From DATLZU01 sp035573855 (GTDB taxonomy: Bacteria; Nitrospirota; Nitrospiria; Nitrospirales; Nitrospiraceae): a stretch of DNA of 64,000 bases. Under the pieces are notes generated by a model. That model had not been told where the DNA came from. It saw nothing but the letters and a program-made list of their open reading frames with translations, and searched no databases. Where the stretch lies: assembly GCA_035573855.1 (NCBI GenBank), contig DATLZU010000043.1:1-64000 (forward strand), given 5' to 3'. Made by a program: the position numbers and the translations under genes. Within the stretch, counting starts at the first letter, position 1; every line of letters starts with the position of its first letter. This document shows positions 7,694 through 16,250 of this stretch, piece by piece.

Positions 7694-9091
7694 ATGTCGG
7701 CGATGTACGATTTCGACCTCATTTGCATTGGCAGCGGACCGGCCGGCCAACGGGCGGCGGTGCAGGCCGCGAAGCTTGGGAAACGGACCGCGGTTGTGGA
7801 ACGCCGGCGGATCGTCGGCGGCGTCTGTGTGGAAACCGGGACGATTCCGAGCAAGACGCTCCGCGAAGCGGTGCTGTCCTTCATTCAGGCCGCCGGCCAT
7901 TCCGAGCGACTGGGAAATCACTTCGAGAGCCGCCCGACGGCGGAACAACTTCTCTCCAGGGTCGAGCAGGTAGTACGGCGCGAAGTCGAAGTAGTGGCAG
8001 ATCAACTCCGGCGTAATGAGGTCGTGCTCATCCACGGCGACGCCTCATTCAAAGATTCGCACACCGTTTCGGTGACGACCGAGAACGGCACCAAGGACGT
8101 GACAGCCGCCCATATCCTGATCGCCGTCGGGACCAGACCGGCCTTGCCATCCAACGCCTGGATCGACGGGGAGGTCATTCTCACCAGCGATGACGTCGTG
8201 CGCCTCAAGCGGCTCCCGCGGAACATGGTGGTGGTCGGCGGCGGCATCATTGGGATCGAGTACGCCTCCATGTTCGCGGCGCTGAAAGTCAACGTCACAC
8301 TGGTGGACCAGCGCACCAGGCTCTTGGAATTCCTGGACTCCGAGATTGTCGAAGAGCTGATGCACCAGATGCGCAACCGCAACGTGACCTTTCGCCTCGG
8401 TGAAGCGGTCGAACGGTTGGAGCACACGGACGGCAGCCCCCGGCGCGCCATTGTCACGCTGGAATCCGGCAAGCGTATTGTCTCGGAGTCGGTGCTGTAC
8501 TCCGTCGGGCGAATCGGCGCGACGGACCGCCTGAACCTGGCCGCAGCCGGCTTGACTGCGGACAAGCGGGGACGGCTGAAGGTGGACGGCCGGTTCCGGA
8601 CCGAAGTGCCGCACATTTTCGCAGCGGGCGACGTGATCGGGTATCCCAGTCTGGCCTCGACCTCCGCTTCTCAGGGGAGGCAGGTTGCCTGCTACGCGTT
8701 CGGAGTGGAAGTGGACCCGCTTCCCGAGCATTTTCCCGTCGGCATCTATGCCATTCCCGAAATTTCGATGGCGGGTCCGCCCGAGCACGAACTGACGAAC
8801 CACCGGGTGCCCTACGAGGCCGGGGTCGCGCGCTACCGGGAGATCGCGCGAGGCCAAATCCTCGGCGATGACAGCGGCCTGGTCAAGCTGCTCTTTCATC
8901 GCGAAGACCGGCGTCTGCTCGGCGTGCACGCGATCGGGACCGGGGCGACCGAGTTGATCCACATCGGGCAGGCGGTGCTCGATCTGGGCGGGGGGTTGAA
9001 CTACTTCCTGCGCACGGTCTTCAACTACCCAACCCTGGCGGAGTGCTATAAAGTGGCCGCCTTGGACGCGTTCAACAAACTCTCGAGGTAA
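7694..9091 (+). CDS. sthA: soluble pyridine nucleotide transhydrogenase
   Basis: 465 residues, the usual length of SthA. Two-dinucleotide-binding flavoprotein fold: FAD site IGSGPAGQRAAVQAAKLGK (about 9-27), the SthA signature VCVETGTIPSKTLREA with a single Cys where dihydrolipoamide dehydrogenases have a redox pair, NAD(P) site VVGGGIIGIEYASMF, second FAD site FAAGDVIGYPSLAS and C-terminal dimerisation domain ending RTVFNYPTLAECYKVAALD. It should move hydride between NADPH and NAD+ in the cytoplasm, balancing the two pools. The ribosome site is weak; ATG 7694 and ATG 7703 are both possible. It sits alone between lipoprotein genes. Confidence 0.92.
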   Translation: MSAMYDFDLICIGSGPAGQRAAVQAAKLGKRTAVVERRRIVGGVCVETGTIPSKTLREAVLSFIQAAGHSERLGNHFESRPTAEQLLSRVEQVVRREVEVVADQLRRNEVVLIHGDASFKDSHTVSVTTENGTKDVTAAHILIAVGTRPALPSNAWIDGEVILTSDDVVRLKRLPRNMVVVGGGIIGIEYASMFAALKVNVTLVDQRTRLLEFLDSEIVEELMHQMRNRNVTFRLGEAVERLEHTDGSPRRAIVTLESGKRIVSESVLYSVGRIGATDRLNLAAAGLTADKRGRLKVDGRFRTEVPHIFAAGDVIGYPSLASTSASQGRQVACYAFGVEVDPLPEHFPVGIYAIPEISMAGPPEHELTNHRVPYEAGVARYREIARGQILGDDSGLVKLLFHREDRRLLGVHAIGTGATELIHIGQAVLDLGGGLNYFLRTVFNYPTLAECYKVAALDAFNKLSR

Positions 9092-9138
9092 GCGCGGGTC
9101 GCCTACGTGCGAACCCGCTGAAGGAGGGTGCTGTCCAC

Positions 9139-9663
9139 ATGCGATCCGCACTGCAAAGGCTCCTGCACCCTGCGATTGCGGCGGTCTTGAGCGTGGGATT
9201 CGCGGCCTGCGCGAGCGTCGATACCATACGGCTGACGAGCGAGACGTTTCCGCCGAAGGCGTCGGTTGACGAGGTCGAAGTGCTCGAGCACGATCCGGCA
9301 CGCCCGCATATTGCGATCGCGGAGTTGAGGGTCGGGGATTCATGGCTCAGCTTCGGGTCACTGCAGCGCAAGATTTTGAAACAGGCCGCCACCCTGGGCG
9401 CTGATGCGGTGGTGTTTTCTCAGCCGGAGGTTCAAGTGGAGCACGAGGTGGCCTATGAGCCGGTGTATAGCCCATGGGGATTTTACGGCCCATTTAACGG
9501 ACCTTGGGCATGGGGATACGGCTACGGCGGCTGGGGGTACGGGGTCGGCCCATATCCATGGACTTGGGGAACCTCAGTCGGTAGTGTTGCGGTGCCGTAC
9601 GACGAAGCGTTCAAAATGCTCGCGGGAACCGCCATCCGGTACGTTGGATCGCAGGCTCCTTGA
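9139..9663 (+). CDS. GADAVV-motif lipoprotein, copy 2
   Basis: 174 residues; GAAGGAGGG upstream of the ATG fixes the start. Lipoprotein signal with FAAC (Cys24). Domain: VEVLEHDPARPHIAIAEL, a helix, LGADAVVFSQPEV, then a Gly/Tyr/Trp/Pro-rich low-complexity stretch (about residues 110-150, for example GYGYGGWGYG) and the final strand AGTAIRYVG. Family relation to the copy at 6105 and the relic at 7323 is visible by eye. Aromatic/glycine-rich segments of this kind occur in surface-exposed or cell-wall-contacting lipoproteins; function is unknown. Confidence 0.75.
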   Translation: MRSALQRLLHPAIAAVLSVGFAACASVDTIRLTSETFPPKASVDEVEVLEHDPARPHIAIAELRVGDSWLSFGSLQRKILKQAATLGADAVVFSQPEVQVEHEVAYEPVYSPWGFYGPFNGPWAWGYGYGGWGYGVGPYPWTWGTSVGSVAVPYDEAFKMLAGTAIRYVGSQAP

Positions 9664-9699
9664 CGACGCTGAGACAACGTTCGGGGCATATTCCGTCGC

Positions 9700-10373
9700 G
9701 TGCCCAGCAAAAAGGTCGCCGGTAACGATCAAATGGGAGTAAACGCTCACCACCAGCTCTACCACGAAGCAAAAACCTGGCTTGAGTTCAATCACCGGGT
9801 CGGAGGAATCATTGTCGTGACCCTGGCCGGCCTGACCTGGCTGGAGCTGCGGGAAGTCCGTCCCTCTCTCCTCATCAGGCTGAGTTGGCCGTCCTGCCTC
9901 ATGCTCCTCGGGGGCTACAACCTGCTTTGGAGCGACAAGCCGGCTTGGCCGATCGGACCATCGGGGCTGGTCGATAGCCTCTCAAACTCGGAGTCTTGCA
10001 ACATAAAATTCTGGCCCTCCTCGTGTTGACACTTGGCCTGATCGACCTGCTGCGCCGCCTGCAACGAGCGACTCACCCTGCCTGGCTCTACCTGTTCTAT
10101 GGTCTGGGCGCGCTGACAAGCGGTATCCTTGCGGTGCACGACCCGACTCTGCCGTCTCCCACCCACTTGCCCGGGTTGGTGTCAAGTCATATGTTGATGG
10201 GCGGCCTGGCCTCTCTGACGCTCGTGTTCAAGGTGCTTGTCGATCATCGCCTGATAGGAGGAAAAGTCGCGTACCTGTATCCGTTAATCCTGGCGGTGCT
10301 GGGTGTGCAATGGATCTTGTTCAGCGAGCCCGGCGAGACGGGAGCGGGAATCGAACAGGGCCCTGCGGACTAA
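9700..10373 (+). pseudogene. polytopic membrane protein gene with a frameshift
   Basis: Two overlapping frames together read as one hydrophobic protein. The first (GTG 9700 or ATG 9733) gives NHRVGGIIVVTLAGLTWLEL and ends its sensible part at VDSLSNSE near 9993. The second takes over at about 9990-9996 with VLQHKILALLVLTLGLIDLL and runs to the stop at 10371-10373. One missing base in tcggagtcttg would restore the join SNSE-VLQHK. The combined protein of about 220 residues would have five or six membrane helices and loops with His. Either a true pseudogene or a sequence error; I do not recognise a named family. Confidence 0.6.
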
Positions 10374-10766
10374 TCCGCCTCGTGCGGCCGCGCCGGTGGC
10401 CAACTCGACCTGCAGTTGTCATGAATCCTTTTGCCGCCTCGGCCTATGGCTCAGCCGACTGCGACGCAGGGTTGCTGCCACGCATGAGGGCAACGAATCG
10501 TCGCGTATCAGGCGGGTTCGGTCATCGTGTCTTGTGAGGTTGGAGTCGAACTCGGTTCGGGTCGTTCACCGCGCGGGTCACGGCGACCAGGGTGCAGCTG
10601 TGTCTTGCTCGTTGCGCCTTCGATCGGGGCGAGTCGGCCGCAAATGGTGACCGGATCCGCGTCACATAGAGCGATCCGTCGTTGGAGAGCTGATGGCGAA
10701 TGGCCGCTGCAAGCAAGGGGCCCGGTTTTCTAAGCGACGCGAAAGCGACCACATGGGAGGTGCTGA
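10374..10766 (+). other. non-coding stretch of about 390 nt
   Basis: No open frame here has a ribosome site together with protein-like content. Short frames on both strands are Arg/Ser-rich shadows. The last bases carry the GGGAGGTG site of the next gene. I see no hairpin with a T run and no clear promoter. Confidence 0.4.
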
Positions 10767-11165
10767 ATGGGTGTGATGACAGCACGTGCGGTTTTAATCA
10801 TCGGAGGCTTAGCCGGATGCGCAGGAGGGGCGTTGGCCGCGTGGCTGCTGTTCAACGATCGGGCGGTCGCTCAAGACACGGCGAAGACAGCTCCACCGGT
10901 CGTCGACGCGCAAGAATTTCGTCTGATTGATCAACAAGGAACCCTGCGCGCGGTGCTCGGGCTATCGGCCGAAGGCGAGCCCTATCTCGCCTTGCTCCAT
11001 CGCAACAACACACGGATCATCTGGCTCGGTCTTGCCGAAGAATCGGGACTGGCAATCCGTGACGTCGATGGCAAAACACGCCTGCTTCTGAGCCTGGACG
11101 CGGCCGGTGAGCCGTCCTTGATTCTACGAGATCGCCTGCATCGGACCCGCTCGATTGCGCCCTGA
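10767..11165 (+). CDS. exported or membrane-anchored beta-repeat protein
   Basis: 132 residues with GGGAGGTG before the ATG. A hydrophobic segment at residues 8-28 acts as a signal or anchor; a Cys at 18 is not in a good lipobox. The exported part repeats a short strand-turn-strand pattern: FRLIDQQGTLRAVLGL, PYLALLHRNNTRIIWLGL, LAIRDVDGKTRLLLSL, PSLILRDRLHRTRS. This is about four copies of a unit ending in D-x-x-G/N and a hydrophobic strand, so a small beta-structure is likely. Function unknown. It stands alone between non-coding stretches. Confidence 0.6.
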   Translation: MGVMTARAVLIIGGLAGCAGGALAAWLLFNDRAVAQDTAKTAPPVVDAQEFRLIDQQGTLRAVLGLSAEGEPYLALLHRNNTRIIWLGLAEESGLAIRDVDGKTRLLLSLDAAGEPSLILRDRLHRTRSIAP

Positions 11166-11351
11166 TATCCGCAAGTTTTCGGGCGAACCATCAAGGCTGT
11201 CCACGCTCTTGAGCCAGCAAGGCCGTCAAGCTCTCGGTAGCCGACCGGGGCACCGTTTCCTCTTGCACCGGACAGGAGTAAGCCGACAACTATCAGCGCC
11301 GCCTCGCGCTTCAAGGTTTGTTCGCCTGTTGACGTTTCGGGAGGGGGACGC

Positions 11352-11793
11352 TTACGCCCGTCTTCTGTGTCGGGCGATGACGATGAGGAAAAAACACGAC
11401 GATCCCAAGAGCAGCAACCAGTGCAAGAACGTGATGGACCTGGGCTGAAGAAGAGGCCCACGCTTCGCCGAGGCGCTCTTCCGCCGCCCCGGCCAGAGGG
11501 ATCACGGCAAGTCGATGAACCGGTACGCTGATCCGCGGAGGCATGAACACAGGGATCACGGATGCCAGCCCGTTCCGCCGCAGGCCCCTTCGGAGGCACC
11601 CGGTGGAAGCGCTGGCGGCGTCTTCACAGGCGTGCCGGACCAGGGTTCGCACCACGGTGGGCGTCCCCCAGAGACAGAGCCGGTCGTCGCGCAGCGCGAC
11701 ATAGTAGGGAGCGGACGATGCGGCCGAAAAGTAGTCATTTAGGTGAACCGGGCAGTGAAATGAGGGCGGCTAAAACAGCGTTGCCGTACGCAT
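11352..11793 (-). pseudogene. possible decayed gene for an exported membrane-anchored protein
   Basis: On the minus strand a signal-like start (ATG 11793, MRTATL) meets an early stop, but another frame continues with AALISLPG. A long open stretch follows, from about 11755 to 11400, with protein-like content (YYVALRDDRLCLWGTP, VIPLAGAAEERLGEAW) that ends in a membrane helix VHHVLALVAALGIVVFF. At a run of six A on the plus strand (11389-11394) the frame breaks: dropping one base gives LIVIARHRRRA and a stop at 11352-11354, a typical stop-transfer end. Inference from composition only; three frame changes would be needed, so it may not be a gene. Confidence 0.35.
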
Positions 11794-12312
11794 GATCACA
11801 CGCCTTACGAGTTCGAACTGAAGCGGATGAGCGTGAGATTCACCGGTATGATAGCACGGCGCCGAAGCCATGATCGGGCCCGGCTCACGACCGCCAGGCC
11901 CATTCGCTGCTGCGGCGAATCTCTCGCAGGACCGTGTTCCATCTTGCCCGCGCTTCGTTGCCAGTCTTCTCTCAACATGAATGGGCCAATCTGGCACATT
12001 GTGTCACGCTGTCACATTCTGACACGCATACTTCTTTGTACGTTACCATCGTCATTCCTCTGCCCAATGCCTCTTGCCACAGCAAACCGCTGCTCTGACG
12101 CATACGCGCGCCCGGAATCACGCAGGCAACCCCACATTAATGCACGGGTTTTCTCCGGCCCGTAGAATTTACCCGGTTGTAACACACAATTTACGCACTC
12201 GTTACCGTGTCGGCTTCGGGGATGCATCTCCGGAAACCCGCATGCCGCGATGGGCGCGGCGCGCGGTACCGCGCGCTCAGCGCTGCGGACAAGAATGGAA
12301 AAAGGAGGTCTT
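11794..12312 (+). promoter_or_regulatory. long upstream region of the barrel gene with an inverted repeat
   Basis: About 520 nt with no supported gene. At 12001-12025 GTGTCA and TGACAC are inverted around 13 bases, and inside them TGTCA-cattc-TGACA (12010-12024) forms a tighter inverted repeat. It is AT-richer than its surroundings and lies about 290 nt before the outer-membrane gene. It could be an operator. The end of the region carries the AAAGGAGGTC ribosome site at 12301-12310. Confidence 0.35.
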
Positions 12313-13407
12313 ATGCCGACGGGCGTGGTTGCGGGGGGCTTGGCGATTGTGCTGAGCATGGTGTGCGGCATTCACTCGTATGCGGTAGCCGAGGAGAGAG
12401 CCGATCAGGCACAATCCCGAGAGCGGAGCGTCTGGAATCCGTTGACTTGGAAGTGGGTGCCGACCGAGGAGGAGATTCAGAAGTACCGGCGAGGTTGGAA
12501 TCCCATGACTCACGGCCCTATCTTGAACACGGGCATTGATATTCAGCCGAAGGGCCAGTTCCTCGTCCAACCGTTTATCTTCGGCGAGATCGGGCATGGC
12601 AAGTTCACGAATCAATTCGGCACTGCCACGACGGATTCGCCTTTTCATCTGAGAGCCGTTGCGCCAACGGTGATTGTCGCCTACGGCCTCACCGACCATT
12701 TCGAACTCAATGTGGCTCCATCGTGGATTTGGTTCAATTCCAGTCAGGCTCGTGACTCCGACGGGCGAATCATCCAGGAGGAAAACAATGTCGGCGACAC
12801 AACGATCTATCTCAAGTATCGGCCCATTGTTCAAGATTCCGATACGGCGCGTCCCACCGTGACCCTCTACAACGGTGTGACGCTTCCGAGCAGTCAGTGG
12901 TTTGGGACCAAAGGGATCCCGGGAGGATTCTCACCGCTTGGGCGCCTGCCGGGGACCAAGTTCGGCGGCCTTTCGTTCACCGAGGGTATTCTGCTCCGTA
13001 AGAACCTGAATCCCTTTCGTCTCAACGCAGGGCTCTATTATTCGTACACGGCGCCGGGAAGCACGGCTGGTATGAACACCTACAACGGCGACATCGTGAA
13101 CACGCGCTTTATCGTCGAATACATCGCCAACGAGCAACGCGGCCTGGGATTCAATTTGGAATTTGTGACGCTCCATGGCCTTCCCTTTCGGCTGGACGGC
13201 CATAACCTCAATATCAAGCCGGCGAGTTTCAATCTGATCGGCGTCGAGCCCTCCGTTCAATACAAGTTCTTCCATAACTCAAACGGGGCCTTGGTCGGCG
13301 CCGCCGGCGTGCTGTTTTCAGTTGCCGGGCAGAACAATATTGATGCGATTTACCCGAACATTTCTCTCTACTACTATTGGGGCAAGGGCAAGGTCATGAT
13401 GAGGTAA
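12313..13407 (+). CDS. outer-membrane beta-barrel protein (MetA/phenol-transporter-like)
   Basis: 364 residues. The start is set by AAAGGAGGTC two bases before ATG 12313, although the frame is open further upstream. Signal peptide to about residue 28 (GIHSYAVAEE). The mature protein begins with a Trp-rich head (SVWNPLTWKWVPTEEEIQKY) and continues with alternating amphipathic strands separated by Asn/Gly/Asp turns. Each strand ends in aromatic residues (DIQPKGQFLVQPFIFGE, LYYSYTAPG, NISLYYYWGKGKVMMR), the usual barrel pattern. It resembles the putative outer-membrane transporter family grouped with phenol-degradation MetA. Probably a channel in the outer membrane; substrate unknown. Monocistronic. 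Confidence 0.7.
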   Translation: MPTGVVAGGLAIVLSMVCGIHSYAVAEERADQAQSRERSVWNPLTWKWVPTEEEIQKYRRGWNPMTHGPILNTGIDIQPKGQFLVQPFIFGEIGHGKFTNQFGTATTDSPFHLRAVAPTVIVAYGLTDHFELNVAPSWIWFNSSQARDSDGRIIQEENNVGDTTIYLKYRPIVQDSDTARPTVTLYNGVTLPSSQWFGTKGIPGGFSPLGRLPGTKFGGLSFTEGILLRKNLNPFRLNAGLYYSYTAPGSTAGMNTYNGDIVNTRFIVEYIANEQRGLGFNLEFVTLHGLPFRLDGHNLNIKPASFNLIGVEPSVQYKFFHNSNGALVGAAGVLFSVAGQNNIDAIYPNISLYYYWGKGKVMMR

Positions 13408-13565
13408 GGCGCTCTTTCCGCACAGTGCGCGAGGTGCGATTCCGCTCACTGTGAACGGCTGCACAGCAAGAATGCTCCAGATATTTGGAGTGTCTTTGAT
13501 GGCACACGCATTGCTTTCCCACCGATGTAGGGCTACAAATCGAGAAGGATCACGAGGAGAGCATC

Positions 13566-13694
13566 GTGCGGGCTTGGCTCACGCCAAACTGGAAACAATG
13601 GGGCGACCGAGAGTTGTTCTGGATCTTGCTGGCCCTGGTGGCGCTATTTGTCTGGGGAAGCCAGGTCCTGGCCGCTGAAGTCATGGCGTTGTGA
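13566..13694 (+). CDS. 42-residue single-TM microprotein
   Basis: GTG start at 13566 preceded by GAGGAGA with ideal spacing. A polar, Trp-rich N-terminus (RAWLTPNWKQWGDREL) is followed by one membrane helix (FWILLALVALFVW, residues 18-30) and a short tail GSQVLAAEVMAL; stop TGA 13692-13694. The Trp residues flanking the helix, the strong ribosome site and natural codon use argue that it is real. Its 3' end overlaps by 14 nt the 3' end of the convergent haem-protein gene. Small one-helix proteins often assist membrane complexes, but no partner is shown. Confidence 0.55.
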   Translation: MRAWLTPNWKQWGDRELFWILLALVALFVWGSQVLAAEVMAL

Positions 13695-14430
13695 GTGGGA
13701 TTGTCACACTGATCGCGCCAGCCAGTTCGCCTTCATGCCTGCCCTCTTTGGGGTAACCGGAAATGTCCTCTTCTCCAGCCGGTTCCCCGTGGCACCTGAG
13801 GCATTCCTTTTCATAATAAATCGGATCGATCAGTCGGAGCGCGGTTCCACCCTCGACCAGTTCGCTGACCGGCGAGGCGGGGGCGGGTTGTTTGGTCAGG
13901 CGCTGCAAGATCTGCGTTTCGTGCTCGTCCGGCGTGTTCTTCAGGTTTCTCGGACGAAGCGCCGTCTGTTTCAGCCGAACGGGGAATCGTTGCGAAAAGC
14001 GAAACGCCGCCTGACTACCGAAGGTGGCGGGGATAAAGTTCTTGTAGCCGACGCCTCGTTGATTGATCACCAATTGCGCATCAGCCACCACCTCCTTGCT
14101 CGCTTCGAGCAGCCCGAGCAACAACTCCTTCGCCGATGAAGAAATCGTGGACGACCCCGGGCGGCTGAGATCGATTCCGGTTCTTGCTTTGAATTCCTGC
14201 ACCACTTGCGCCTCGAACACGTCCGGCGTGAACCCCTTGTCCCCTTTGTGCGGATCATCGATCAAGGCCTGGTTCCGGTCGATCACGACTCGACCGGCAT
14301 CCAGCAGGCTGGCCAGGAGATGCGCCGTTTGCTGGGCTTCTTCCCTCGAAAACGCAAAACCCTGTGCCGGCGGCATCACGAGCAGCCCAGCCGCGAGAAC
14401 CCACCAGCGTCTTTTTCGACAGAGTCTCAT
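13681..14430 (-). CDS. DUF3365-type periplasmic haem-domain protein
   Basis: 249 residues from the ATG at 14430, just before a signal peptide (WWVLAAGLLVMPPAQGFAF). The rest resembles the Tll0287-like/DUF3365 domain: an all-helical start, the segment AFRFSQRFPVRLKQTALRPRNLKNTPDEHE, and the haem motif CLRCHG (about residue 215) preceded by DPIYYEKE. The CxxCH motif implies a covalently bound c-type haem in the periplasm. DUF3365 domains are seen as sensors or small cytochromes. It lies 32 nt after the solute-binding protein gene and is probably in the same transcript. Confidence 0.8.
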   Translation of the reverse strand: MRLCRKRRWWVLAAGLLVMPPAQGFAFSREEAQQTAHLLASLLDAGRVVIDRNQALIDDPHKGDKGFTPDVFEAQVVQEFKARTGIDLSRPGSSTISSSAKELLLGLLEASKEVVADAQLVINQRGVGYKNFIPATFGSQAAFRFSQRFPVRLKQTALRPRNLKNTPDEHETQILQRLTKQPAPASPVSELVEGGTALRLIDPIYYEKECLRCHGEPAGEEDISGYPKEGRHEGELAGAISVTIPLTTP

Positions 14431-14462
14431 ATCCTGTTCCTGTTCATGCCCAGTGGACTGAG

Positions 14463-15506
14463 TTAGCGGCCTGCCGCGAGTCGGCATTCCCCTTGATCGT
14501 AGTGCCGTGGCATGTTCTCCGCCGCAAACGGCAGGCCTTCCGCGACTGCCCGTCGCGGAAAGGCATAGGATTCCTCCAACCACCGCCGCCGCATCTCGGC
14601 CAGTCTGCCTCCGGCGTCCAATCGAAACAACAGCTCGTTGATGAACCACCGCAGCCGATAACTGTCTTCCGCCAACACCACCGCGTAGTCCTCCTTCGTC
14701 AATATAAGCGGCTTCCCGTCTTCCATGTCGAGGAGCCGCCAATCTTTCCGCACCCGCGTCACCACGAACCGGAGGATCGGCTGCTTGCCGACGATCGCAT
14801 CGACGGGCGGCTCTTGCGACTCGAACGCCGCCGGGAGAGAATCGCACAGGACCAGGTGGACTCCGGCGAGGCTGGCTTCCGCATACAGGTGAGCGGTCGT
14901 TCCTTCCTGCACCGCCACCGTTAATCCGGCCAACGCCGTCCGAATCTTCGCCGGCTCGTACACGGAGCGGGGATCGCGTTGCAGGACCGCGCGCACGCGC
15001 TCGGCGACCTCGTCCCCGCGGACGATCACCCCGAGACCGCCGTTGGTGAAATACGGAACCGAGTAGGCGAGGCCGGCCCTCGTCGGAGAGGGCACGTTCG
15101 CCGTGGTGGCGGACACGAATAGATCCAGCTTGCCCTCGTGCAAGAGCACGAAGAGCGCGCGATAGGGAACCAGATGGAGAACCGGAACCACAGGCTCGCC
15201 TCCGCACCGTTCAGTCAGCGCAGCCGAGATTTCCCGCACCAACTCCACATCCAGTCCGCTCACGCGAAGGCCTTCGTCTGTGAAAATTGCGGGAAACACG
15301 AAGGGACGCCGGGGCTCAAACCCCATGCCGACCTGTAACCGCTTGCGGGCGCAGATCGCGTCGAGCTCGTTGGTGGCGACGGGCTGAATCAATTGGATCG
15401 CATCGAACACCAGGCCGCAGCCTTGGAGGATGAACCCCAGCCCGAGCGCGTACGCCAACCCCGTCGCGTTCAATGCTAATATCGAATGCCGGTTAAAAAC
15501 ACCCAT
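14463..15506 (-). CDS. family 3 solute-binding lipoprotein
   Basis: 347 residues. N-terminal hydrophobic segment with lipobox LQGC (Cys30). Residues about 55-330 form a type 3 periplasmic binding fold: LQVGMGFEPRRPFVF, the motif VSGLDVELVREISAAL, GKLDLFVSATTA, and after the hinge LAGLTVAVQEGTTAHLY and DAIVGKQPILRF. The C-terminal helix has AEMRRRWLEE, usual in this family. No permease or ATPase genes are near, so it may feed a distant transporter or act as a sensor part. Its start lies within the 3' end of the interrupted barrel gene (30 nt overlap), so translation is probably coupled. Confidence 0.82.
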   Translation of the reverse strand: MGVFNRHSILALNATGLAYALGLGFILQGCGLVFDAIQLIQPVATNELDAICARKRLQVGMGFEPRRPFVFPAIFTDEGLRVSGLDVELVREISAALTERCGGEPVVPVLHLVPYRALFVLLHEGKLDLFVSATTANVPSPTRAGLAYSVPYFTNGGLGVIVRGDEVAERVRAVLQRDPRSVYEPAKIRTALAGLTVAVQEGTTAHLYAEASLAGVHLVLCDSLPAAFESQEPPVDAIVGKQPILRFVVTRVRKDWRLLDMEDGKPLILTKEDYAVVLAEDSYRLRWFINELLFRLDAGGRLAEMRRRWLEESYAFPRRAVAEGLPFAAENMPRHYDQGECRLAAGR

Positions 15507-16111
15507 TGCTGCGACTGCCCCGCCTCGCCGCGAAAATCCACCCCGTATTGCGTATACTGCACGGTGATATCCACCGCCAAGCCGCCGGCCACCGGAAAAC
15601 GGACGCCGACCTGTCCGCCCACGAGATGGCCCGGCGTGTCATGGCCCGGTCCCGGCATCACCGCTCCTCCCAGCAGCCCGACATACGGCACCGCCCGATC
15701 CTCCAGCGGGCCGAACAGCACGTGCCGGATGGTCCGGCTGATCGGCTTCCCCTTCGGGAAATCCAAGATGTCGATGAAATTGTTCCACCGGGGATTGATG
15801 AAGAGCGCATGCTGGTCGGTCCTCGTCCCTTCCGCGTGGATGCTAAAGAATTGATAGATGGTTCTCACCTCGAGATTTCCGTATCACAACGCGGTGAAAC
15901 CGGCCTGAATCCCGATTTCCCGGTCATCGGGCGCGAAGGTCTGCTGACGGAATACCACGTCGAAATTGAAGGGTCTGAGCGGGAGGACGTCGAGAAAGGC
16001 TTCCTGGCTGGTGACCCGGGACGGACTGAGAACCATCAACACGGCGAGCAAGACCCAGCGGCGGGTCTCGGCTGGGACACCGAAACCCGCCCTGCGCCCC
16101 CGGTTCAGCAT
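15476..16111 (-). pseudogene. outer-membrane barrel gene interrupted by an in-frame TGA
   Basis: An AGGAAG site precedes ATG 16111. The frame gives a signal peptide and the strand start FDVVFRQQTFAPDDREIGI, and meets TGA at 15884-15886. Without any frame change it continues YGNLEVRTIYQFFSIHAEG, through LFINPRWNNFIDILDF and GGQVGVRFPV, to a barrel-type end QQWVFLTGIRY and TAA. Both halves fit one protein of about 211 residues with alternating strands and a terminal aromatic residue. So this is one gene with a single nonsense codon: a young pseudogene, a sequence error or, less likely, readthrough. Weak likeness to PagL-type barrels is only an impression. Confidence 0.75.
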
Positions 16112-16250
16112 GCGCTTCCTGATCCCCGATCGCTCTACCCCTCGGCGGCGTCAACGCCGTTCGCCAATCCGCAGCGCGCCGAAAACAAAACCGACGGGGT
16201 GGCCTGACGGGTCGACCCCACCGGTCTCGGTGATGTCGTGTGCTCTTCGC

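Noticed and set aside
14431..15207. N-terminal extension of the haem-protein frame
   Set aside because: It overlaps the solute-binding protein gene in another frame and has no protein-like content before the signal peptide at 14430.
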